Positions 16,446-24,583 of a stretch of DNA of 64,000 nt are shown here, in pieces. Each line of letters opens with the position of its first letter. Positions within the stretch are counted from its first letter, which is position 1. The DNA is from Lewinellaceae bacterium (lineage in GTDB: Bacteria; Bacteroidota; Bacteroidia; Chitinophagales; Saprospiraceae). The stretch lies in assembly GCA_020636135.1 (NCBI GenBank), contig JACJYK010000001.1:124001-188000 (forward strand). Direction: 5' to 3'. The translations under genes and the position numbers were made by a program. Below the pieces are notes generated by a model. The model saw only the letters and a program-made list of their open reading frames with translations. It was not told the origin of the DNA and ran no database searches.

Positions 16446-16913
16446 TTATTGTTCACGAGGTTTTTTGGTTTCATCTATTTGCTTGAGCAGATCCTGAATG
16501 TCTTTGATCCGGAACTCAATATAATTCAGTTTTTCCTTGGACTCATTCAATTTTGCCATGAGTTCGTCGCCCGTCAATTGTGAGACGGTCTCCGGAGTTG
16601 CATTTGTTGCTCCTGGCACAATTGGCAGGTCTCGCCGCCACTGCATCAGCAGTTGTTCCACCGATTCTACGCCTTCGATGGCATCAGAGATCCGGTGTAC
16701 ATTGACTGTGTCGGAATTGGTGATATGATTGTCCATGACCTTGGTATCATTGACCAGGTGAGCATGATCGTCGATGGCTTTTTCAGCTTGCTCACTAAGT
16801 TGATTGTATAACTGCAAAGCTTCTTTTTTGCTGGGGTCCAGACTACCCTGGCATTGCATGATCAATACCCCTAAAGCAATGATACTACTGAATTTCAAGA
16901 ATCTGATTAGCAT
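16446..16913 (-). CDS. Small lipoprotein, helical, unknown function
   Basis: A 155-residue predicted lipoprotein. The N-terminus has a hydrophobic segment ending in the lipobox-like LIMQC (Cys about 21). The mature part is charged and strongly helical (ALQLYNQLSEQAEKAIDDHAHLV; LMAKLNESKEKLNYIEFRIKDIQDLLKQIDE), probably coiled coil. The start overlaps the end of the peroxiredoxin gene by 29 bp, and it is the last gene before the terminator at 16390-16421. No known family is recognised. Confidence 0.72.
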   Translation of the reverse strand: MLIRFLKFSSIIALGVLIMQCQGSLDPSKKEALQLYNQLSEQAEKAIDDHAHLVNDTKVMDNHITNSDTVNVHRISDAIEGVESVEQLLMQWRRDLPIVPGATNATPETVSQLTGDELMAKLNESKEKLNYIEFRIKDIQDLLKQIDETKKPREQ

Positions 16914-17340
16914 GATCTTTCGTATTTACATGATCGATTATCCGTTCTATTTTACCTTGCTGGTTTATGACAAAGGTGGTTCTTAATACACCGTCGTATT
17001 CGCGGCCAAAGGTTTTCTTTGGACCCCACACTCCATAGGCCAGGATCACTTGTTTATCCTGATCAGCCAGAAGGTGAAATGGCAGGTCAAATTTATTAAT
17101 AAAATTGGTATGCTTGCGTGTGCTATCCGGGCTTACACCCAGGATTTCATAACCTTCTCTTTGTAATTCTCGCCAGCCATCGCGCAGACTGCAAGCTTCA
17201 TTGGTACAGCTGGGTGTATTGTCCTGTGGATAAAAGTACAATACCAGCTTTTTGCCCCGGAAATCTTTCAGGGAAACCTTCTTCCCGGTTTCATCAACAC
17301 CGCTGAAATCAGGTGCTGCATCTCCAACTTTTAGTTTCAT
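16885..17340 (-). CDS. bcp: Thioredoxin-dependent peroxiredoxin (BCP/PrxQ type)
   Basis: A 151-residue PrxQ/BCP-type peroxiredoxin. It reduces hydroperoxides using thioredoxin. The peroxidatic C45 and the resolving C50 are both present in PSCTNEAC, preceded by the fold signature LVLYFYPQDNTP. The conserved arginine of the active site is in GVLRTTFVI. GTG and TTG codons lie just upstream (17343, 17346), but ATG 17340 gives the standard MKLKVGDAAPDF start. It lies 24 bp after the M23 peptidase gene in the same minus-strand operon. Confidence 0.95.
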   Translation of the reverse strand: MKLKVGDAAPDFSGVDETGKKVSLKDFRGKKLVLYFYPQDNTPSCTNEACSLRDGWRELQREGYEILGVSPDSTRKHTNFINKFDLPFHLLADQDKQVILAYGVWGPKKTFGREYDGVLRTTFVINQQGKIERIIDHVNTKDHANQILEIQ

Positions 17341-17364
17341 CACCAATCTCGTATTAATTCATTG

Positions 17365-19065
17365 CTACGGAATCACCAGACTTCGTTCGAAGACCGATTG
17401 ATTCTTTCTATCGTCCTCAACAACCAAACGAAAAACATGTTTGCCCGCCGTCAAAGGTTTTGTGTAGCCCACTTCGATCTGATCCTTTTTCAGATCGTAA
17501 GAAGCCAGGTACCACACCCCATCAATGGTCGTGGTGTAGCTAAGACCATTTGCCTGTCCGGAGGTCACTAAATTATCGGTGATCCTGAATTTCAGGCTCT
17601 TATCCTTTTGCCAGGTTGTTGGAAATTCAACCGCCTCAATGATTGGCGCCACCGTGTCAAGTCCGATAAAAAACTGACCAAAATCCCGTACTTGTGCTTC
17701 CAAGGTTCCATCGCGCCATTGCCCGCCCATGCTGACTTCACTACCATCTTCATCACAAAGCAGAATCACCGCTTTGTCCTGTCTTGATGCCGGTATATCT
17801 CGTGTAGAGTGTATGCCGATGGTGTAATACCGATGGACTGGTTCAAGGGGATCATGGAAATCATGAACACGGGAATAGATTCCGGACGAAAGATCGGTCA
17901 CGGCAGAATAGCGAATGGGAGTCTCCGTATACAGCAGGTGGCTGGGTAGCTTCACATTAAAATCCTCATTCTGCCAGGTCACCTCATGGTCCCGGTAGGT
18001 AAATACAATATTCTGGTCCTCATCCGGGACCATTACTTTTAAGTGTTCTGAGCGGATCACCGTTTTCAGGGTCATCCGGTTATTGAAAGCATCGGCAATA
18101 GTCAAAGAAACCGGAATGATATCATTGGGTTTAAGAGTGATCCAGCCGTCGGACTTACTTGATTCGGAAAAACGATCGTAATTCAGTCGGTGCAGACGGT
18201 GAATGGTCTGGCCATGGGCATACCACTGGCCGTAATCCTTATGTGCATTGAGGTATCTGGTTTCCCCAAATGCAAATTGATCCAGCTCCATTTTAAAGCG
18301 GGTGACCGAATCGGCGATCAGCAGCATGCTGTAAATTCCGTTTTTATTGGTAGCACCGTTGGCCAGGTCAAAAGCTTCAACACCAAATGCCAGGTCGCTG
18401 AAGTCCCAGTCCAGGGTGTCCGGGATGTGATTGTTGACCACCGGTACCTCACGCACCAGGCAGGGCTTTGTCCCCCGCATGGTATAGAGCGCCAGTTGGT
18501 AAGCTCGGGGTTTGGTCCGGTCATCTACGGGAATGCCAAACAGGGCCGGGTTGATGGGCTCTGCAGATGATGCCCGTATCTCGAAGTGCAGATGGGGGGC
18601 GGACGAACTCCCGGAATTACCCAGGGTACCGATCTGTTCCCCTTGTTTCACCGGGAACAGGGATGCCGGAGGATACAGATTGACCTCAAAAGAATGCAAC
18701 CGGTACTGCTCCTTTAATACATATCCGGCAATGGCCGGGATAAATCCCTGCATGTGGCCATAGACGGTCTGGTAGCCATTGCCATGCTGAATGTAAATGG
18801 CATTACCATAACCACCGGAACTGACGGCAATACGGGCGATATGTCCGTCAGCGGAGGCTAAGACCGGGTCGCCGGCACCACCAGTTGAGGGTTTAATATC
18901 CATGCCGCTATGGAAATGACCTGGTCGCAATTCACCAAATGTTCCGGACAGGCGGATCGGAAAATCTACCGGCGCATGAAAATAATCCTGAGGATACGAT
19001 CCGGCATCCGGAGAGGTCCAGGCTGCCATCAGGTACATCCCCACCAATAATAGCCATCGCCTCAT
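17365..19065 (-). CDS. Secreted M23 family metallopeptidase (LysM-less, lysostaphin-like fold)
   Basis: A 566-residue exported protein. A signal peptide (MRRWLLLVGMYLMAAWTSPDAGS) precedes an M23 peptidase domain at about 20-180, with zinc motifs HFHSGMDIK (H-x3-D) and SAPHLHFEI (HxH). M23 peptidases cut peptide cross-links in murein. The long C-terminal ~380 residues are beta-rich and of the type attached to M23 domains in many Bacteroidota. The frame is open to 19236, but ATG 19065 starts directly at the signal peptide and overlaps the MeaB stop (ATGA), so it is the likely start. ATG 19077 is an alternative. Confidence 0.9.
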   Translation of the reverse strand: MRRWLLLVGMYLMAAWTSPDAGSYPQDYFHAPVDFPIRLSGTFGELRPGHFHSGMDIKPSTGGAGDPVLASADGHIARIAVSSGGYGNAIYIQHGNGYQTVYGHMQGFIPAIAGYVLKEQYRLHSFEVNLYPPASLFPVKQGEQIGTLGNSGSSSAPHLHFEIRASSAEPINPALFGIPVDDRTKPRAYQLALYTMRGTKPCLVREVPVVNNHIPDTLDWDFSDLAFGVEAFDLANGATNKNGIYSMLLIADSVTRFKMELDQFAFGETRYLNAHKDYGQWYAHGQTIHRLHRLNYDRFSESSKSDGWITLKPNDIIPVSLTIADAFNNRMTLKTVIRSEHLKVMVPDEDQNIVFTYRDHEVTWQNEDFNVKLPSHLLYTETPIRYSAVTDLSSGIYSRVHDFHDPLEPVHRYYTIGIHSTRDIPASRQDKAVILLCDEDGSEVSMGGQWRDGTLEAQVRDFGQFFIGLDTVAPIIEAVEFPTTWQKDKSLKFRITDNLVTSGQANGLSYTTTIDGVWYLASYDLKKDQIEVGYTKPLTAGKHVFRLVVEDDRKNQSVFERSLVIP

Positions 19066-20057
19066 AGCGAATTCCATTTTGACTTCCGGATGGATTCCAG
19101 ACAGCGGGCGGCAGCCACCACCGGGGCGACTGAGCCTGCTCGAACGGCAGCTTCCATTTCCTGCCAGATCGTTTTTAATTGAGGATCGGCCAGCATCCAT
19201 TGCAGCAGCTGGCGCTCCAGGGAACGGCGAAACCAATCCTGGTTTTGAGCTTTTCTCTGCTGACTAAATGACCCATTCTGCTTTTTTTGTTCAATCAAGC
19301 GGGCAATTTGATGCTCCAGCCCGTCCATGCCCAGGCCTTCCTGCGCTGAGATGCAGAGCACTTCCGGCTGTTCTCCGTGAGGCATGATATGAAGTGCCTG
19401 CCGGTATTCGGATTGGGTATGCAGGGCGGCTGGAGCAAGGTCCCCATCGCATTTATTCACTACGATCAGGTCCGCCATTTCAACAATGCCCTTTTTGATC
19501 CCCTGAAGACGGTCGCCAGAGCCTGGTTGTAACACCAGAATAAACAGGTCTGTGAGACTGGCTGCTTCGTATTCCGACTGGCCTACGCCAACCGTCTCTA
19601 TATAAATACGTTGGAAACCGGCAGCTTCACAGATGGATATGGTCTCCCGGGTATAGGCCGCTACACCGCCGAGGTGGCCACGGGCTGGGCTGGGGCGGAT
19701 GAAGGCCTGCTTTTGTTGCATGAGCATTTCCATCCGGGTTTTATCGCCAAGCAGGCTGCCGCCACTCCGCGAGGACGAAGGGTCGATGGCCAAAACGGCC
19801 ACAGGGATGCCTGCTGCAATGTCTAAAATCCCCAATTGTTCGATCAGAGTACTTTTTCCTGCTCCAGGAGGACCTGATATGGCAATGCGGACGCTGTCTG
19901 AAACGGAATCCGGCAAATGGCTCAGCAGAGCAATAGATTCCTCCTGATCCGCCTGCAGGCTGGACTCGATTAATGTAATTGCTTTGGCCAGCCACATTCG
20001 ATTGCCCTGGCGGATCCCTTCGAGGTAGTCCTGCCACCGGTGCCGGCGTGATGCCAT
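19062..20057 (-). CDS. meaB: Methylmalonyl-CoA mutase-associated GTPase MeaB (ArgK-like)
   Basis: A 331-residue SIMIBI-class GTPase that chaperones adenosylcobalamin loading and protection of methylmalonyl-CoA mutase. The P-loop GPPGAGKSTLIE, the DPSSSRSGGSLLGDKTRM block, the ETVGVGQSE switch and NKCDGD are all typical. The family-like N-terminus RWQDYLEGIRQGNRMWLAKAITLIES follows MASRRH at 20057. The frame extends to 20168 without a better start. It lies downstream of a mutase small-subunit-like gene, consistent with function. Its stop overlaps the M23 start (ATGA). Confidence 0.92.
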   Translation of the reverse strand: MASRRHRWQDYLEGIRQGNRMWLAKAITLIESSLQADQEESIALLSHLPDSVSDSVRIAISGPPGAGKSTLIEQLGILDIAAGIPVAVLAIDPSSSRSGGSLLGDKTRMEMLMQQKQAFIRPSPARGHLGGVAAYTRETISICEAAGFQRIYIETVGVGQSEYEAASLTDLFILVLQPGSGDRLQGIKKGIVEMADLIVVNKCDGDLAPAALHTQSEYRQALHIMPHGEQPEVLCISAQEGLGMDGLEHQIARLIEQKKQNGSFSQQRKAQNQDWFRRSLERQLLQWMLADPQLKTIWQEMEAAVRAGSVAPVVAAARCLESIRKSKWNSL

Positions 20058-20161
20058 TCGGGGTTCTGCTGTTGGATTTATGGAAACTTTTTTTGTCAAA
20101 GGACTCTCGATTACAAGCGCTAATATATGACGAATTAACTCAATATAAGAATGGCAGCATC

Positions 20162-20175
20162 TTAACAATTGTTAA
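20162..20175. promoter_or_regulatory. Perfect 14-bp palindrome TTAACAATTGTTAA
   Basis: A perfect inverted repeat about 105 bp upstream of the MeaB start, within the 292-bp gap after the mutase-like gene. Other TTAAG/TTAAC elements occur nearby (20219-20248). It could be an operator or simply an AT-rich palindrome. Confidence 0.4.
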
Positions 20176-20349
20176 CAAAAAGGTCTAATAATGTATTAAA
20201 GTTTCTGCTTTAAAATTCCCTTAAGAATATCTCGCCGTCTTAACACATATCTTTTCCATATGAGGCCGGTACTCCCTGTAAGCACATTATGTATTTTACC
20301 TGGACAAACGGGGAGGCCGGCCTTCTTTCCATTGCTTTAAACCAGTCTT

Positions 20350-21417
20350 TCACAGGACTCGCTGCCACTGCCTCCATGCTGCCGCAACGAACTGACTGGT
20401 CAGATCATCGAGCACATAGCTGCCGGCAATCAGGTCTGCCTTAGGAGCCAGATGGCTTTCCAATTGCAGCAATTGCTGAATGTTTACGGACAAACGGCGG
20501 TAAAAATTGCTCTCTGCTTCTGCCGGAGTTATGTACATCGAGTGAATTCCGGAGAGTGCAAGTGTGGTGGCCATGGCTGCCGACCGTATCAAATTGATGT
20601 TGGCATCAGCCGTAAAGTTCTCTTCACCAATGCAGCCCAATACCGTGAGCGGAGGGGTCCGGGAATGAAATAATTGTTGCCAGAGCAAATGGAGGGCACG
20701 CGTTGCAGCCAGATGGGCCAGGATTCGGTTATCCCCTGGCCATACCACAAGGAAACGGCTCAACCAGTCATCGATACTGCCAGCATGGGATGGTCTTGAG
20801 GTTGTCATTCGATTCACCTGCTCCAGGATCGAGGTCAGCCGGTCTACAAAATTGTAGTTCCAGGTTGGTTCCATTTTTATCCAGTACCAGCCCGGATACC
20901 GTTGCAGGAGATCCTGCCAGTCCAGCGTTTGCCATCCACCATCTCCATCTCCAGGAAAGAAAAAACCTCCGCTGGCAGGGAGTTCATCCTGCAAGCTGAG
21001 AAATTGATCCAACTCACGCCAGGTATCAACCGCGTGCGCTTCTTCGGCTGGCTCAATGAACATCGTAATTAATTCCAGTTGGATACCGGCAAATAGCCTT
21101 TGGAAATCCGGTAGCTCCATCTTTTGATGCAGGACCATCCAAAGCGATTGAACGCCATGTTGCAAGGCCAATTTAAGCTGGACATTCGCTTCGAAAGGGT
21201 CTGCCACTGTTATTTGCATGCCGGTAAGCCAGGGATGTTCCGGCCAGTTGATACTCAGGACCTCTGGCACCTGCTTCTCGGTGAGGGAGGGGTCGAGAAA
21301 GATACCAGGTTCGATTTCACGGGCCAATGCCGTATCTGCCTCCAGCTTCAGTTCCTTGCGGATCTGATGCTGCCAGGCATTCTGAAGGTCATTTTGGGCT
21401 TGAACGGGATCTCCCAT
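20350..21417 (-). CDS. Methylmalonyl-CoA mutase small-subunit-like protein (shortened)
   Basis: A 355-residue protein of the methylmalonyl-CoA mutase TIM-barrel family. Recognisable stretches are QLELITMFIEPAEEAH, ILAHLAATRALHLLWQQLF, TADANINLIRSAAMATTLALSGIHSMYITP and the IAGSYVLDDLTSQFVAAAWRQW end. The catalytic large subunit is not in this window and the C-terminal cobalamin-binding domain is absent. At 355 residues it is shorter than usual small subunits, so it is most likely the noncatalytic MutA-type partner. The next gene is meaB, 292 bp downstream. The gene is divergent from the cysteine desulfurase gene. Confidence 0.8.
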   Translation of the reverse strand: MGDPVQAQNDLQNAWQHQIRKELKLEADTALAREIEPGIFLDPSLTEKQVPEVLSINWPEHPWLTGMQITVADPFEANVQLKLALQHGVQSLWMVLHQKMELPDFQRLFAGIQLELITMFIEPAEEAHAVDTWRELDQFLSLQDELPASGGFFFPGDGDGGWQTLDWQDLLQRYPGWYWIKMEPTWNYNFVDRLTSILEQVNRMTTSRPSHAGSIDDWLSRFLVVWPGDNRILAHLAATRALHLLWQQLFHSRTPPLTVLGCIGEENFTADANINLIRSAAMATTLALSGIHSMYITPAEAESNFYRRLSVNIQQLLQLESHLAPKADLIAGSYVLDDLTSQFVAAAWRQWQRVL

Positions 21418-21530
21418 GGTACATGTTGGTGGAACAATGTTGGCTGCCGGTCTTATAGAGCCTAAACCAAATCGGCGATAAATTACTTTATATTCGTAAA
21501 CGGATCAAATTCATTGACCATAATCATCCG

Positions 21531-22739
21531 ATGAGCCTCAATCGCATCTATCTGGACAATAATGCAACCACACCCTGTGATCCCCGGGTCATAGAAGTCA
21601 TGTTGCCTTATTTTTTTGAAAAACCTGGTAATGCCGCCAGTCGCAATCATCCGTTTGGATGGGAGGCGGAAGAAGCAGTGGACACGGCAAGAAATCACAT
21701 TGCCCATCTGATAGCAGCCGATCCGAAAGAGATCGTCTTTACTTCCGGTGCCACTGAGTCGGACAACCTTGCTCTGAAAGGACTTTTCGAGCTTTACAGA
21801 CGCAAAGGCCAGCACCTCATTACGGTGAATACGGAGCATAAGGCTGTGCTGGACACCTGTAAACATCTGGAAAAAATGGGTGCGGAAGTGACTTATCTGG
21901 GTGTGGATTCGGCGGGACTGATCGATCTGGATGAACTGGAAAAGGCCATCCGGCCGGATACATTGATGGTGAGCGTAATGTGGGCCAATAATGAAACCGG
22001 AGTGATCCAGCCTATGGCTGCTATCGGTGAAATCTGCGCCCGGCACGGCATTTTCTTTTTCAGTGATGCGACACAAGCTGTAGGCAAGATACCTACTCAT
22101 CCCCGGGAATATGGCATTCACATGATGGCATTTTCCGGGCATAAAATGTATGGCCCCAAAGGGGTAGGTGCTCTCTATGTGAGCAATCAGAACCCACGTG
22201 TCAAGCTGGCAGCCCAGCTGGATGGAGGTGGTCATGAGAGAGGCATGCGGTCAGGAACGCTGAATGTTCCGGGCATTGTTGGTTTTGGTCACGCCGCCAT
22301 GCTGGCCAACAAAGAAATGATGGAGGAATACGATCGATTGGAAAATCTGAGGGATCATTTTGAAAAGGAGATCCAAGCTCAGCTGGAGGAAGTCTATATC
22401 AATGGCAGCATCCAGCACCGGATGCCTCATGTATCCAACCTTTCCTTCCGGCATGTGGATGGCGAAAACCTGATGATGACCTTTAATCAGACAATGGCGG
22501 TGAGCAGTGGTTCAGCCTGCACCTCGGCATCCCTGGACCCTTCTCATGTGCTGGTAGCGCTGGGTATGGGCGATGACCTTGCGCACGCTGCATTGCGTAT
22601 CAGTATGGGTCGCTTCAATACAGCAGAAGAAATTGACCTGGCCATCCAATCCATCGTTAGCGGGGTCAATCGACTGCGCGATGAAAGCCCGGTATGGGAA
22701 ATGTTTAAGGACGGCATTGACCTGGAATCAATTGGCTGA
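21531..22739 (+). CDS. iscS: Cysteine desulfurase (IscS/NifS family)
   Basis: A 402-residue PLP enzyme that removes sulfur from L-cysteine for Fe-S assembly and thio-modification. The N-terminus IYLDNNATTPCDPRV is class-typical. The PLP lysine is K205 in SGHKMYGPKG and the persulfide cysteine C330 is in SSGSACTSASLDPSHVL, followed by LRISMGRFNTAEEID. The closest class is group I (IscS/NifS). The A-type scaffold gene follows 66 bp downstream on the same strand. A TATATTCG element resembling the phylum -7 motif lies at 21489-21496. Confidence 0.95.
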   Translation: MSLNRIYLDNNATTPCDPRVIEVMLPYFFEKPGNAASRNHPFGWEAEEAVDTARNHIAHLIAADPKEIVFTSGATESDNLALKGLFELYRRKGQHLITVNTEHKAVLDTCKHLEKMGAEVTYLGVDSAGLIDLDELEKAIRPDTLMVSVMWANNETGVIQPMAAIGEICARHGIFFFSDATQAVGKIPTHPREYGIHMMAFSGHKMYGPKGVGALYVSNQNPRVKLAAQLDGGGHERGMRSGTLNVPGIVGFGHAAMLANKEMMEEYDRLENLRDHFEKEIQAQLEEVYINGSIQHRMPHVSNLSFRHVDGENLMMTFNQTMAVSSGSACTSASLDPSHVLVALGMGDDLAHAALRISMGRFNTAEEIDLAIQSIVSGVNRLRDESPVWEMFKDGIDLESIG

Positions 22740-22751
22740 TCCGGTTGTTTA

Positions 22752-22759
22752 TATTTTTG
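22752..22759 (+). promoter_or_regulatory. TATTTTTG, candidate -7 element for the iscA-type gene
   Basis: The 8-mer matches TAnnTTTG and lies in the 66-bp gap before the Fe-S carrier gene. An upstream TTG occurs at 22732-22734 with 17-bp spacing, shorter than the usual ~20, so support is weak. Confidence 0.3.
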
Positions 22760-22805
22760 TAATTTCGATGTTTAGATTACTTCTAAATTATTTAATAGCT
22801 CTACC

Positions 22806-23132
22806 ATGCTCTATGTAGCAGACTCTGCCAAAGAAAAAATTCACGAGATCATCGAGAAGGATGGTCTCACACCAGAGCATTTTGTCCGGGTAGCCGTCAC
22901 TAGCGGCGGTTGTAGCGGTCTGACCTACAACATGTCATTCGATCATGTATTGCAGCCCAATGATCAGGTGTTTGAGGATAATGGCATCAAAGTGGTCACC
23001 GATCTGCGCAGCATCCTCTACCTGTTTGATACGACGCTGGAGTTCTCGGGTGGGCTGGAAGGTAAAGGTTTTCATTTCAACAACCCCAATGCAACCCGCA
23101 CCTGCGCTTGTGGGGAAAGTTTTTCCGTTTAA
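22806..23132 (+). CDS. A-type iron-sulfur carrier protein (IscA/ErpA/SufA family)
   Basis: A 108-residue A-type carrier that delivers Fe-S clusters to apo-proteins. The three conserved cysteines are C36 (GGCSGLTY) and C100/C102 (TCACGESF). The length and spacing are standard. It is next to the cysteine desulfurase, giving a small Fe-S assembly unit, but no IscU/NifU or SufBCD genes are present here. Which A-type paralogue it is cannot be decided from this sequence. Confidence 0.95.
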   Translation: MLYVADSAKEKIHEIIEKDGLTPEHFVRVAVTSGGCSGLTYNMSFDHVLQPNDQVFEDNGIKVVTDLRSILYLFDTTLEFSGGLEGKGFHFNNPNATRTCACGESFSV

Positions 23133-23173
23133 CCTTCATTGACGGGGACACAGATCCGCCTGAATACGATTAC

Positions 23174-23551
23174 TTATTGCTTTTTTGGCCTGCGTAGGGT
23201 ATCCTGTGGTGGAGCCACGGAGTCCTGCCAGAGTGGTTTTACGGGGGTAGAATCCTCTATTTTAGGAATTACAGGCATACCTGGCTTCTCCGGACGCTCA
23301 GGCACATGAAAGAAATCCAGTTTTTCCTGGTAGGTGCGCAGCCAGAGGATAGAGTCCACTTTGACCTGGGCAGCTTCCACAACCCGGTTAATGCATTCGC
23401 GCTCCAGATCGGCCTTCCGGGCAGCGATTTTTTCATCGTAGAGTTCTTGGGCTTTCGGTGAAAGACCTTCGGACGGTTGGGGCTTCTGGTAACAACCAGC
23501 CACACCCACCAGAATTATCGTGAGGATGAATATTTTACTGGACATCTCCAT
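23174..23551 (-). CDS. Small lipoprotein, unknown function
   Basis: A 125-residue lipoprotein with signal peptide SKIFILTIILVGVAGC. The mature part is a charged helix (KAQELYDEKIAARKADLERECINRVVEAAQVKVDSILWLR) followed by a proline-rich tail (VPERPEKPGMPVIPKIEDSTPVKP). It overlaps the preceding lipoprotein gene by 17 bp and converges on the Fe-S carrier gene. The paired lipoproteins may work together in the envelope; no function can be assigned. Confidence 0.72.
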   Translation of the reverse strand: MEMSSKIFILTIILVGVAGCYQKPQPSEGLSPKAQELYDEKIAARKADLERECINRVVEAAQVKVDSILWLRTYQEKLDFFHVPERPEKPGMPVIPKIEDSTPVKPLWQDSVAPPQDTLRRPKKQ

Positions 23552-23804
23552 ATTGCATCAAAGCCCTTTTTTGTTCGAGACGGATCTCCATGATGGAATC
23601 AAATGCCCATTGGTAAATGGAATCATAACGCATTGCGCATAGACTGTCCGCCTCCGGCTGGTAGGCGTGAAGTGCCTGTTCGACGAGCGTGTCGACATAA
23701 ATACGCGTCCTGGCATCCAAAGGCCGATCCTGCTCCTTACAGGCCCCCAGTGCGGCTATCAGGAGACTTCCTGCCACCACGATACATTGCCAGGATGTTT
23801 TCAT
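23535..23804 (-). CDS. Small lipoprotein, unknown function
   Basis: An 89-residue lipoprotein. The likely start is ATG 23804 (MKTSWQCIVVAGSLLIAALGAC), which puts the lipobox cysteine at about 23. The frame is open to 23849 and overlaps lptB without need. The mature part is helical (ARTRIYVDTLVEQALHAY, YDSIYQWAFDSIMEIRLEQKRALMQYG), similar in character to the overlapping lipoprotein downstream. It sits 41 bp after lptB on the same strand. Confidence 0.68.
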   Translation of the reverse strand: MKTSWQCIVVAGSLLIAALGACKEQDRPLDARTRIYVDTLVEQALHAYQPEADSLCAMRYDSIYQWAFDSIMEIRLEQKRALMQYGDVQ

Positions 23805-23845
23805 CCGGAAACTTCGCACAATACGATCAGGGTGCCTGGAGGTAC

Positions 23846-24583
23846 TCAACTGAATTTTTTCTTGCGGAGTTCGAAATGCTGACCCAGGTAAACTTTCCTT
23901 ACCAGCGGATCATTGGCAAGATCATCGGCGCTTCCGGACCGCAGGATGCGTCCTTCGAACATCAGGTAGGCCCGGTCTGTGATCGATAGCGTCTCCTGAA
24001 CATTGTGGTCCGTGATCAGGATGCCGATATTTTTTTCGGTAAGCCTTGCTACGATTTGCTGGATGTCTTCCACAGCAATCGGGTCAATCCCGGCGAAGGG
24101 TTCATCCAAAAGGATGTAATAGGGATCGGTGGCCAGAGCGCGTGCGATCTCGGTACGCCTTCTTTCGCCGCCACTCAGGCTGTCGCCCATATTCTTGCGG
24201 ACTTTATGCAGTCCAAATTCACCAAGCAGTGACTCCAGCTTTGACTTTTGTTCTTCCCTGGAGAGTTTGGTCATCTCAAGCACCGCCTTGATGTTGTCCT
24301 CTACGCTGAGTTTACGAAACACTGAAGGTTCCTGGGGCAGGTATCCGATACCCAGGCGTGCCCTTTTGTACATGGGAAGCTCGGTGATCTCCTGGTCCTC
24401 CAGGTAAACGGCACCGCCATCGGGCTTGATGAAGCCTACGACCATATAAAAAGTAGTGGTTTTTCCTGCGCCGTTGGGACCGAGCAATCCGACGATCTCT
24501 CCCTGATTGACCTCGATGGTCACATCGTCCACGACTTTGCGACGACCGTAAAATTTTTCAAGCTGCCGGGTGTAAAGTTTCAT
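23846..24583 (-). CDS. lptB: LPS export ABC transporter ATP-binding protein LptB
   Basis: A 245-residue ABC ATPase. Walker A is [13 protein letters not shown], the signature SLSGGERRR, Walker [14 protein letters not shown] and the switch histidine in [10 protein letters not shown]. The [21 protein letters not shown] stretch and [16 protein letters not shown] are hallmarks of LptB, which powers lipopolysaccharide transport to the outer membrane. ATG 24583 overlaps the stop of the upstream Ig-like lipoprotein gene (ATGA). Upstream codons to 24601 are open but not needed. Confidence 0.95.
   Translation of the reverse strand: MKLYTRQLEKFYGRRKVVDDVTIEVNQGEIVGLLGPNGAGKTTTFYMVVGFIKPDGGAVYLEDQEITELPMYKRARLGIGYLPQEPSVFRKLSVEDNIKAVLEMTKLSREEQKSKLESLLGEFGLHKVRKNMGDSLSGGERRRTEIARALATDPYYILLDEPFAGIDPIAVEDIQQIVARLTEKNIGILITDHNVQETLSITDRAYLMFEGRILRSGSADDLANDPLVRKVYLGQHFELRKKKFS

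Noticed and set aside
19066..19236. Longer N-terminus of the M23 peptidase
   Set aside because: These codons lie inside meaB, would displace the signal peptide from the N-terminus, and ATG 19065 overlaps the meaB stop as expected for coupling.
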